Both the position numbers and the translations under genes were made by a program. From contig CM043963.1 in NCBI GenBank assembly GCA_014529385.2, forward strand, positions 77,553,412-77,617,411: a stretch of DNA of 64,000 bases. The letters run 5' to 3'. Source of the DNA: Adiantum capillus-veneris. Its lineage: Eukaryota > Streptophyta > Polypodiopsida > Polypodiales > Pteridaceae. The notes under the pieces were generated by a model. The model was not told where the DNA came from, ran no database searches, and saw only the letters and a list, made by a program, of their open reading frames with translations. Each line of letters starts with the position of its first letter. Within the stretch, counting starts at the first letter, position 1. Positions 24,697 through 31,500 of this stretch are shown one piece after another.

Positions 24697-24877
24697 GCGC
24701 ACACATACACTCACCTTTGGAAGGCACGACGTAGGTTTGGAGAAGATTGGGAAGAACAGATCGAAACCTAGCCTCGACAGGATCCTCATCATCATCGAGC
24801 TGCGTCCCGCTAGAAGATTCGCCCTTGTTGGCAATCCTCTCGCCAAGGTCCTGCAGCAGCCCGAACAAATCAGCCAT
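1..24877 (-). CDS. ATR: ATR checkpoint kinase, N-terminal half (11 exons, partial at 3' end)
   Basis: ATR is the PIKK-family nuclear kinase that senses RPA-coated single-stranded DNA and signals replication stress. Exons (minus strand order): 24877-24715, 24565-24421, 24341-24229, 6029-5692, 5604-5480, 5382-5238, 5140-4532, 4450-4375, 4252-3961, 3857-2655, 817-<1. Every junction has GT..AG and the phases join without a break into 1342 codons. The start is fixed by an in-frame TGA directly before the ATG. Seen motifs: N-terminal segment ending VVPSK, block FTAVLKLLCHTAKNFPGVFY, SHWRATDGSGLLLD, and the UME-domain start HFVGLLNSIDRKML in exon 11. I recognise these as plant ATR from memory of the family. 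Plant ATR is about 2700 residues, so the FAT, kinase and FATC regions lie left of this window. Intron 3 is 18.2 kb and full of nested retroelements. The gene itself looks intact: no stop or frameshift in any exon. Confidence 0.93.
818..2654 (-). other. ATR intron 10 (1837 bp)
   Basis: GT at 2654-2653, AG at 819-818. No coding homology recognised. It contains an imperfect direct repeat around a 'tctcttaaaggcca' core (about 1195-1290 and 1600-1690), probably from an old unidentified transposable element. Short ORFs here have no recognisable product. Confidence 0.8.
2655..3857 (-). CDS. ATR: ATR exon 10
   Basis: 401 codons of helical-repeat sequence, entered in phase 2 and left in phase 2 (AGAAG|gtaaca). 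It includes a CPACGTMEF segment and a region with VLPKLIIEQQHNNDALHILD. It follows exon 9 across a 103 bp intron. The ORF is unbroken. Confidence 0.92.
3961..4252 (-). CDS. ATR: ATR exon 9
   Basis: Acceptor ctgtgcag|AT at 4252, donor CTAGG|gtatgc at 3961-3960. Enters in phase 1 (G|AT) and leaves in phase 2. Encodes a helical segment starting GHHIFHRAETSKG. Confidence 0.9.
4375..4450 (-). CDS. ATR: ATR exon 8 (76 bp)
   Basis: A small exon flanked by aaatgcag|GCA and CCTG|gtagag, encoding KEGTLTLFHLATFLEALERL. It is the only placement that joins the phase-0 end of exon 7 to the phase-1 start of exon 9. Confidence 0.9.
4532..5140 (-). CDS. ATR: ATR exon 7
   Basis: 203 codons, phase 0 at both ends (tcttcag|GTT .. 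AAG|gtgagc). It includes a basic stretch (MSERLRKRKFESS and EEAAKRQRAE) that could act as a nuclear localisation signal; that role is inference. Confidence 0.92.
5238..5382 (-). CDS. ATR: ATR exon 6
   Basis: Acceptor ccaacag|GA, donor AAG|gtcagt. The AG|G codon is completed from exon 5. Encodes a segment with SLFISLQKETVEATAH. Confidence 0.9.
5480..5604 (-). CDS. ATR: ATR exon 5
   Basis: Acceptor ggttgcag|ACT, donor TTGAG|gtgaga. Encodes TGFEFLSKVIPVVDIEVV and onward. Phase 0 in, phase 2 out. Confidence 0.9.
5692..6029 (-). CDS. ATR: ATR exon 4
   Basis: Acceptor cttgtgcag|AT joins the phase-1 end of exon 3 to make the Asp of LLQDLVS. Contains SHWRATDGSGLLLD, a well-conserved plant ATR block. 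Donor CAAAAG|gtgcag. The acceptor region is duplicated 130 bp further into intron 3. Confidence 0.92.
5984..6187 (-). repeat. Tandem duplication of the ATR exon 4 acceptor region
   Basis: Sequence 5984-6059 recurs at about 6112-6187 (offset 128-130 bp), sharing 'aaaccaaatctgcacaagg'. The second copy keeps a cttgtgcag|AT acceptor at 6159, so intron 3 ends with two near-identical 3' splice sites. Use of the upstream one would shift the frame because 130 is not a multiple of 3. Confidence 0.85.
6188..6811 (+). other. Probable 5' LTR remnant before a tRNA-Met primer site
   Basis: Non-coding. The stretch from about 6437 to 6811 lies directly before the primer-binding-site motif TGGTATCAGAGC (6812-6823), so it is likely the 5' LTR of the gypsy element that follows. 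Its outer end is not defined and I found no matching 3' LTR. Confidence 0.45.
6943..7359 (+). pseudogene. Gypsy integrase C-terminal domain (fragment)
   Basis: Encodes QKKVVDLHHRELLFSLGDWV, then LSMHYYGPFQVTEKI, YRLKLHENWKIHNAFHV and RPF. This is the SH3-like C-terminal domain of Ty3/gypsy integrases. The reading frame is cut by the solo LTR at 7360, after GDVLEDMP. Upstream pol is absent. Confidence 0.85.
7355..8546 (-). mobile_element. Solo LTR (7360-8541) with TGCCA target duplication
   Basis: Same LTR family as the complete element at 15603-21572, read on the minus strand. Plus-strand ends are TGTGAGGTGCAGCGG and CCACGTGGCA. Target duplication TGCCA at 7355-7359 and 8542-8546 is perfect. 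No internal sequence remains: the product of LTR-LTR recombination. It sits exactly between the integrase tail and the chromodomain of the host chromovirus. Confidence 0.88.
8547..8819 (+). pseudogene. Chromodomain of the gypsy integrase
   Basis: Encodes EVEELDEILVLEQIMAHKER and KVKGKLTRQYLVKCKNYPP, then DAKWIEESEL. This is a chromodomain of the kind fused to chromovirus integrases. Frame continues from the integrase fragment across the solo LTR, with one in-frame TAG at 8553-8555. Ends with TAG at 8817. Confidence 0.82.
8820..10640 (+). other. Non-coding block with an LTR-like segment from about 9295
   Basis: A purine tract 'caagaggggggta' (9283-9294) is followed by TGTCACGAGTCTG, the usual PPT/LTR-start arrangement. 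Text near 10450-10500 (accgaaaggtgcgccaacctttggggcc) resembles the LTR interior of the 12728-22712 element. Its 3' limit and a target duplication are not visible, so it is either the chromovirus 3' LTR or part of another element. Confidence 0.4.
10640..12661 (-). mobile_element. Truncated non-autonomous gag element: 5' LTR plus start of gag
   Basis: LTR 11615-12661 (minus; plus-strand ends TGTAAGGTGCAG and CACGTGACA), followed on the minus strand by a mutated primer site (TTGGTATCAAAGC, about 11602-11614) and the gag start rich in Glu/Arg/Lys (10663-11000, e.g. LAEEYRKAEKKANLERVR). Same family as 15603-21572. The 3' part, including its second LTR, is missing. A (GA)n tract lies at 12256-12279. 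Confidence 0.7.
12662..12727 (+). mobile_element. LINE segment split off by an LTR-element insertion
   Basis: The LINE reading frame in 22713-23300 can be followed across the GTCTG target site into these bases (AKALWW|SEYSTFVFSC spans the junction). This suggests the 12728-22712 element inserted into a pre-existing LINE. Confidence 0.45.
12728..13304 (+). repeat. 5' LTR of the gag-only element
   Basis: 577 bp, TG..CA ends, directly followed by the tRNA-Met primer site. Its partner is 22176-22712. Confidence 0.88.
13369..15210 (+). pseudogene. Gag of the gag-only element, interrupted by a solo LTR
   Basis: Likely ATG at 13369, 65 bp after the primer site, with an early in-frame TGA at codon 19, then open to 14262. 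Features: Gln-rich start, long Ser/Asp stretch with Lys/Arg blocks (about 13860-14060), then the retrotransposon-gag fold. The frame is broken by the solo LTR 14263-14839 and resumes in register at 14840 with RQAALFLKGNARTWWSTLL, FISSWL and DTYCERFWDIFYRL. The frame ends at 15208-15210. A zinc knuckle would be expected after it. The Ser/Asp region could be a phosphorylated linker (inference). Confidence 0.8.
14258..14844. mobile_element. Solo LTR (14263-14839) inserted in gag, TSD GCCGC
   Basis: 577 bp starting TGTAGCGCGG and ending CCTGCTACA, with perfect GCCGC duplication. Removing it and one duplication copy restores the gag frame. It has no coding potential and no second copy in this window, so orientation and family are not known. 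Confidence 0.85.
15236..15481 (+). pseudogene. Gag C-terminal remnant with decayed zinc knuckle
   Basis: A lysine-rich segment (NKSKQQKDTRPRLTEEQK) followed by ARKCFDVGNKDISICTVPQK, which has the spacing of a CCHC knuckle but has lost most metal ligands. Belongs to the gag-only element and lies just before the nested insertion at 15603. Confidence 0.55.
15603..16754 (-). repeat. 3' LTR of the gag/protease element
   Basis: 1152 bp, plus-strand ends TGTTAGGTGCAG and ATCACGTGACA. The PPT abuts its element-5' end (16755). Confidence 0.88.
16755..17498 (-). pseudogene. Residual pol-like reading frames before the 3' LTR
   Basis: Two open segments. 17498-17175 includes IRDGFLYFSQHRYVIPF, which resembles the start of the integrase zinc-binding (H2C2) region of gypsy pol. 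17009-16755 includes DATKEPQKTLSLSARPKEAS. The polymerase between protease and this point is missing. The H2C2 reading is weak; it may be lineage-specific sequence. Confidence 0.35.
17417..18232 (-). pseudogene. Degenerate retropepsin with a His/Asp repeat tail
   Basis: Active-site region reads FVILFDLGSMHDVINSSF at about 18216-18160, so the family's D-S/T-G has become D-L-G. The flap/C-terminal motif SGCDMILGIRWFRD follows. An in-frame TAG (about 18068) separates them. The rest (about 17560-17790) is an unusual low-complexity tail of His/Asp/Leu repeats (KHDDLHDQD, HKHDELHEED), from a degenerate roughly 24-bp DNA repeat around 'catgcaaatcatcatgc'. The protease is not expected to be active. 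Confidence 0.65.
18240..19542 (-). pseudogene. Gypsy gag with CCHC zinc knuckle
   Basis: ATG at 19542. Coiled-coil-like N-terminus of Gln/Glu/Arg repeats (VAQQEATRITMERNERN), then the retrotransposon-gag fold (GDAINWYHAWQEAQLAAHL, DKLKARFMPPQYLARLKDDW), then knuckle CFHCHIKGHIKRTC at 18352-18393. In-frame stops at 19339 (TGA) and 18619 (TAG). Structural protein that would form virus-like particles; this copy is broken. Confidence 0.8.
20132..21572 (-). repeat. 5' LTR of the gag/protease element, with internal insertion
   Basis: 1441 bp against 1152 bp in the partner. The extra length is a block from about 21136 to 21423 flanked by 'tacact'. It contains a (TA)n run and a sequence also found at about 40420-40505. 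Confidence 0.88.
21134..21423. repeat. (TA)n plus dispersed repeat inserted in the LTR
   Basis: (TA)n at 21134-21173 followed by about 250 bp absent from the partner LTR. A roughly 80-bp piece around 'acaagacaatataaccat' recurs at about 40420-40505. The flanking 'tacact' may be a target duplication. Type of element not known. Confidence 0.6.
21573..22175 (+). other. Non-coding 3' interior of the gag-only element
   Basis: About 600 bp between the nested element and the 3' LTR. No domain recognised; ends in the PPT-like 'tcaataggggcaa'. Confidence 0.6.
22176..22712 (+). repeat. 3' LTR of the gag-only element
   Basis: 537 bp, TGTCACAAATTGATG..GTTTGTGACA, followed by the GTCTG duplication. Confidence 0.88.
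22713..23967 (+). mobile_element. 5'-truncated LINE tail with zf-RVT domain
   Basis: Open frames 22973-23344 and 23385-23711 encode the far C-terminus of a LINE ORF2. The first has AALTFGLRMHYRHKW; the second has the zf-RVT pattern (LFTWRCIIGSLPTGRF, then CVRCG..HLFWYC, C-x2-C-x8-H-x4-C). An A-run at 23959-23967 after 'gtttcccattagtaat' marks the 3' end. Frameshifts separate the pieces. The same family occurs at about 26207-27118. Confidence 0.78.
23385..23711 (+). pseudogene. LINE zf-RVT (reverse-transcriptase zinc-binding) fragment
   Basis: Residues about 20-75 carry the zf-RVT signature, including CVRCGANIENIPHLFWYC. In plant L1-type elements this lies C-terminal to RT (and RNase H). The RT domain itself is missing. 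Confidence 0.75.
24229..24341 (-). CDS. ATR: ATR exon 3
   Basis: Acceptor gccatacag|T, donor CTTCAAG|gtgaat. Encodes GRFGVLLEAVGSLITLLKNG and onward to LLQ. Last exon before the 18.2 kb intron. Confidence 0.92.
24421..24565 (-). CDS. ATR: ATR exon 2
   Basis: Acceptor aattccag|TC, donor GCATACAG|gtactc. Encodes FTAVLKLLCHTAKNFPGVFY and IFPFFAES, the most diagnostic N-terminal block of plant ATR. Confidence 0.93.
24629..24694. repeat. (CT)33 microsatellite in ATR intron 1
   Basis: Uninterrupted CT run (GA on the gene strand) inside the 149-bp intron 1 (24566-24714), taking up nearly half of it, between the donor and the exon 2 acceptor. Confidence 0.95.
24715..24877 (-). CDS. ATR: ATR exon 1 (start codon)
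   Basis: ATG at 24877, preceded in frame by TGA, which excludes an upstream extension. Encodes MADLFGLLQDLGERIANKG, an acidic linker DDDEDPVEARF and NLLQTYVVPSK, then donor AAAG|gtgagt. Confidence 0.93.
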
Positions 24878-24949
24878 TCACCTTGAGCTAACTCTGTATT
24901 CTCGCGCGCAATTCAAACTCAATGCTAGTGCTTCTTTGACAGTTTTATT

Positions 24950-24988
<39 letters not shown>

Positions 24989-25513
24989 GATTAGCTTTGA
25001 TGCTCAAAAGCAACCTTGGACTCAAATGTTGGAATTTATGTTTGATGTATTGTGTTCCTCTTCGTATATCCATTGGCATACCTCGTTCTTGGGTGTGGTT
25101 TTGAGTCAGTTCTATGTTTCCATACTTGGCTATTCTTATGCCACATACTTCTTAGTGCTGATTGGGAAAAAGTGACTTGTCACTTATCTTGGCATCCGAA
25201 ATTGATTTGGCTAGTAATTCTTTTCACTTGTAAAGTTCTCTATGTCCTCTAAATACAAGTAAACACTAGCAAGAACTTGATTTTTCCATGGCTGGCAAGT
25301 GTAGTTAAGAGCCAGTGACGTGCTCAGTCCATGTCCCTTTGTTCACAAACTTGCTCATCAAATATATGTAAAAGTCACTAACCATTTCTCTATCTATGCT
25401 TGGAGGGTAATACAACTACATGGTGGACCCGAGCTCATTATATCCCCTCATCCATTTCTTGTTATAATGATAAATGGTGGTGTAGTGCTATTGAGGATGC
25501 AAGCTATCAATAC
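24878..25513 (-). promoter_or_regulatory. ATR 5' flanking region with CT tract
   Basis: Contains a CT run (24952-24985; GA on the gene strand) 75-108 bp before the ATG. GA/CT tracts are common in plant core promoters and 5' UTRs and are bound by BPC/GAGA-type factors. No TATA box could be assigned. The Cassandra TRIM begins 637 bp upstream of the ATG. Confidence 0.4.
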
Positions 25514-26052
25514 TGTTGAAAAATGGGGGAAACTTTCAAGAAGGCCACCCATCTCATTGGTGTCACCGCACATGCACGCTAACCTAAAAGAATTCCCAAA
25601 CTAGTCTAGCCATCTAGACCCCAAATTCCTAACCAATTTGAATAAATGTTGCAATGTGGCACCACTCTAACACTCCCCTTGGAGCCAACTTGTCCATGGA
25701 TGTACACATCCCAATGAGCTTAGGAGTAAACAGCGTGATCAATGGCTATCAACCAATTTGAAAGGACACGATGCACCATGCCGCTTCACTAGCCAATGAC
25801 TCCTAAGTGTCGGCTACTACACACGCAAGTGCAAGGCACATCAACTTGCCTCTAATACAAATTGTTGAAAAACGGGAAAAGACTTTTCGGGAGGTCACCC
25901 ATCCCGATCGTATTGCCAGAGATGCATGTTTAACTGAAAGATTTCCCAAACTGGTCAAATTCATCTCGGTCTCGAAACCGTAAGGTGATGGAAACCTTTG
26001 GTCTAGCCAATTTGAGTTAATCTCATGACTTGTACACCATTCTAACAAATAT
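25509..26052 (-). mobile_element. Cassandra-type TRIM (25514-26047) with 5S rRNA-like LTRs
   Basis: Two direct LTRs, 25514-25672 (159 bp) and 25863-26047 (185 bp), both TGTTGAAAAA..CTAACA on the plus strand. On the minus strand: a mutated primer site (TTTGTATTAGAGGC) after the 5' LTR and PPT CCAAGGGGAG before the 3' LTR. Flanks AATAC/AATAT look like a target duplication with one change. The right LTR carries 5S-like sequence in element sense: box-A-like AGTTAAACATGC (25924-25935) and box-C-like GATGGGTGACCTCCCG (25888-25903). The left LTR has matching remnants (25541-25585). Cassandra elements are known to carry 5S promoters in their LTRs and encode no protein. Confidence 0.85.
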
Positions 26053-26206
26053 GTGTGTATACTCGCTTAAATGGATGCATCCCACATCATTTGCCTAATT
26101 TAAGTGCATCATAAAATATTCATAGCTACAAGATGCAATTTGGAGACTAGGCTATTTATATGTCTCCTTCTATTAGAGTGAGTGTGTGTGTGTGTGTGTG
26201 TGTGTG
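26053..26206. other. Spacer with GT microsatellite
   Basis: Non-coding. Ends in a (GT)n run (from about 26180) followed by a G-run to 26213, where the next LINE begins. Confidence 0.7.
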
Positions 26207-27118
26207 GGGGGGGTTGAGGATGTGGTCGTTGAGGCCAAATATACTTTTGAGTCTCCCTTCGCTACTCGCCGTTTTGGATTGGGCATGCATTACCGTCAGT
26301 TTTGGAGAGAGCTTCAAAGCATGCTGCTTGAATTTTTGCTTATTTCACCTTTACCTTATAGTGATCGAATGTCTAATTGGGAACTTCGAAAACACCTTTT
26401 CGAGATATTTCTGCAGGTCGAATTTATGCTCTTCTTCTACCACAATCGTGGCTTGCTGATCATTGTAATGCCCTTTGGCGCATGCACAAATCTAATATCT
26501 AGTGGAGGAAGCTCCTCTCTGCCTTGTGGAAAAGTCATTTGCCTTTGAAGGAGCGACTGTTTCTTTGGCACTCTTTGCTTGGAGTGCTTCCAGTCGGCAC
26601 TTTTCTTAGCGCACGTCATACTCGCCCTTCTTCTTGCGTTCGTTGCCCAACTGCAGAAGAGGATATTTGCCATTTGTTGTGGGATTGTTGCATTACTAGA
26701 GACTTCCTTCGCCGTGTATCGACTTGTATGCGAACCGTTTTCCTGGGATTGTCTTTCACAAAAGGTTCTGGGCATTTGGCATTTTCTCACCAACTACAGC
26801 GTTTTGCGGTCTTCTTTATGTGGGTCAAATGCTGGGCTTATTGGACCTTGTGGAATCAGTGTAATGCTTACATGTTCCATCGTACTCATGCAGACCCGTT
26901 CCCACTCTTCAAGCTTTCTCTTAGGCAATCGTTACGATTTTCTTTGGAAGTTGGTGATATCACCACAGAGATACATCAGCTTTCCTATAAATGTTTCTAG
27001 CTACTATGTACAGTTGAGTACTTTTGTGTTCTTCCTCTTGTACATGACCCTTTCAGTGGGTTTTCCTCGCTTCAAGGTTTCCCACTAGTAAATTAATCAA
27101 ATTGATTTATAAAAAAAA
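26207..27118 (+). mobile_element. Second 5'-truncated LINE tail
   Basis: Encodes RFGLGMHYRQFWREL, SHLPLKERLFLWHSLLGVLP and a zf-RVT motif CVRCPTAEEDICHLLWDC, split by frameshifts. The 3' end 'gtttcccactagtaaattaatc' closely matches the end of 22713-23967 and is followed by an A-run (27110-27118). Both sides are GT-rich (26180 and 27121), which may be the target duplication. Confidence 0.78.
26524..27000 (+). pseudogene. LINE ORF2 C-terminal fragment
   Basis: 158-codon open segment with the zf-RVT domain and the following Trp-rich stretch (FFMWVKCWAYWTLWNQCNAY). No RT catalytic motifs are present. Longest intact piece of this LINE family in the window. Confidence 0.75.
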
Positions 27119-27231
27119 AGTGTGTGTGTGTGAGTGAGTGTGCGCATGCGTGTGCATGTGTGCATGCATGTGCGTGTGCGTGTGCGTGTGTTGTTGTTGT
27201 TGTTGTTGTTGTTGTTGCTGCTGTTGTTGTT
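27119..27231. repeat. Compound GT/GCAT/TTG microsatellite
   Basis: GT-rich purine/pyrimidine-alternating run, then (TTG)n from about 27190. Follows the LINE poly-A. ORFs read through it are artefacts. Confidence 0.9.
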
Positions 27232-28508
<1,277 letters not shown>

Positions 28509-31500
28509 TGTTGGAATTAGGGTTGCAGAGAAACGCGCACAGCTTGGAGAAGACGAAGGAAGCTCAAGGCACACAACTGAGAGTATATCACTTAGTGTGC
28601 AATGGAAAGATAGATAGCCCTAGAGTGATGGGCGTATATTCAATGCACGGGGGAAAAACCTCCTAAAGAGGGAAAAAATGCCCCCGGCGGTCCTAGTGTG
28701 TTCACACACATCACTGCCACATGTACACGGTAACAAATCCCCCCTGGAGTGATGCGGTGAACGAGAACTGGCACATGAGTAAAGGGAAGTTCCATGCCTT
28801 GAGGACATGATCAGTCCACAAAGGGGAGTAAGCCCAAAGCTTTGTGGAAAGCTTCGAGCTTCTCACGAGACAATGCCTTTGAAAGCTCGCAAGGTTTTCA
28901 TGTGTTGGCACATAATCCAAGCTGATCTCTCCTGATGAGAGCCTCTCCCTGACATAGTGATAATGCACCTCAATGTGCTTTGTGCAAGCATGAAAAACTG
29001 GGTTCCTCGCAACTACCAATGTGCTCTGACTGTCAGTGTAGATAGTGTTGGCAGTGTCATGTCCAATACCCAAATCAGCCACAAGTTGTCTGAGCCATAC
29101 ACACTCGATCGTATCTGTGAAGACTGCCCTATACTCAGCCTCACAACTAGAAGTGGCCACAGTAGGTTGCTTCTTGCTCAACCATGATATACATGAACTA
29201 CCAAGCATGAAACAAAAACCACTTGTGGACACTCGCGTGTCAAAACAACCAACCCAATTTTGAGTCCAAAAAAGCATGTAAGTCTGGCGGCAATGATCCC
29301 CCCTTGGGATAAAACAAGCCAAGATGTAAAGTGCCACTAAGGTAGCGGAAAATCCTCTTGACAGCTTGCCAATGCTTAGACCCTGGGCTATGCATAAATC
29401 TGCTAACTTGTGAGACTGCAAACTGAATATCCGGCCTTGTGTTGCATACATAAATGAGGCATCCAATAGCAGTTTGGTAAAGAGTGACATCTACAAGATC
29501 ACCAGCATCATGAAGATTTCAAACCTATTTCCATGGGAGTGGCAATAGGTTTGCAATCCTCAAGTCCAAACTTACATAGCAATGTCTCTATGTAACTTTT
29601 CTGACACAAGGCAATACCACCATCACACTGCTTAAATTGTATACCTAAGTAATGATGCAACAGCCCCAAATCTTTCATCTTGAAAGTAGCATTCAAATCA
29701 ACCTTAAATTCAGCAATATGTCTCTCATTTGGTCGAGTGATCAGCAAATCATCTACATAAAGAACCACAATGAGAAGTACATCACCCTCACGCTTTACAT
29801 ACAATGTGCTTTCTGTTGGATTGTTACGAAAACCTCGTTTGACCAAATGCGTGTCAGCTTTCTCATACCAAGCACGAGAAGATTGCTTCAACCCATACAA
29901 AGCCTTCTTACATCTGCACACTTTGTCCTCTGCTCCTTTTTTGACAAAACCGCGAGGCTGCGTTACATAAACTTCCTCAAATATGTCACCGCGTTTCAAC
30001 TTGTAAACCCACTTCGTACCAATGGCCTTTTTACTAGGAGGCAAATCACATAACGTCCATGTGTCATTTTCTATAAGTGCATCATATTCTAATTGCATGG
30101 TAGCCATCCAATTTTTTGAATTCTGTGCTTCATCAAAAGACAGAGGTTCCTCAACATCATGTAAGCTAGACACAGCCGAAGCATAACAATCTGATGCATA
30201 AGATGCATGGCCAGAGCCTGAACAAGTATGACTAGACAAAGGTGCATCCAATTTACTGTCACTCAATGTATGCACCAGCCATTTTGGCATACCTCTAGCC
30301 TGCTCATTTTCAGCCCTTTCCTCATCAAGTACATCATGTACATCTGCATCAGTAATAGGTTGATATGTAACATTTTTGGAAACCCCCATAGGATGTACAC
30401 TTGCCTCATTGGAATTTACATTCAAACTTCGACCATTGAAAAGAGGCAACAAAGTGTCATAAATATCCCATAGCTTATATTACTGTCTCTAGTACATGAC
30501 AGCAAGGACTGAACAGAATCTTCCACAAACACTACATTCCGTGAAACCAGAATACGCTTTGTTTGTGGATGATACAACCTGTAACCTTTGCTTTCAGCAC
30601 TATAACCAACAAAAATACATTTGACAGCCTTATCATCCAGTTTTTTGTGTTGTGTTTGTGGCACCAAAGCATATGGCAAACAACCAAAAACACGCATGTG
30701 CTCAATAGAAGGCTTTCTATCATGCCATGCTTCATATGGAGTAATAGACCACTGCAAAGCTTTTGTAGGACACCTGTTTAGTACATAAGTGTCACACATG
30801 ATGGCCTCAAGCCAAAAAGAATGTGGCAAAGCTTGACTTTTGACCATACATCGTGCCATTTTTGTAAGTGACCTATTTTTCCTCTCAGCAACACTATTTT
30901 GTTGAGGCATTGTACATTGGTGTTTTATCCCACAACTAGCCAGAAATGCATTAGATTCATGAGACATATACTCCCCTCCTCGATCGGAACGGAGGGTGCC
31001 CATAGTACATTTCGAGACATTTTCATCCATAGCCAGAAATTGTTTGAAGCACATAAAAACTTTGAGCTTCGCTTTAAGTGGAAATACCCATGCATGCCTC
31101 AAGTAATCATCAATGAAAGTCACGAAGTAAATGTAATTGCCCAAGGACGGAGTTTGCATGGGTCCACAAACATCACTATGCATAAGCTACAACCTGTATG
31201 TGGCCCTAACTGAACCATCCTTTGGGAACTTAGAACGCTGCATTTTACTCAAAATACAGCCTTCACAAACATGTTTGACAGGTGCTTTAAGAGGCGGCCA
31301 AGAAGCAACCATATCAAATTTTTGCAAATGCAGCAAACTGGCAAATTTCAAATGCACAAAACGTGCATGCCACAGTTTTGCATTTGAAACAGCCCTTGAA
31401 TCTGCAAAACTGCGTCTGCAAAATTTTGTCCACACTTGTCATACAAAGCAAGCTTATACAACCCACGACACAAAATGCCAGATGCAACAATTTCATCACC

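Noticed and set aside
24378-24886. Long ORFs of Arg-Glu or Ser-Leu repeats across CT/GA tracts (also 27569-27909, 28102-28311, 35327-35617, 42085-42354)
   Set aside because: They are translations of dinucleotide microsatellites and overlap introns or spacers; no homology outside the repeat.
25863-26047. A functional 5S rRNA gene
   Set aside because: Only the internal-promoter region resembles 5S, with many changes, and it lies in an LTR with PBS/PPT context, which is the Cassandra pattern.
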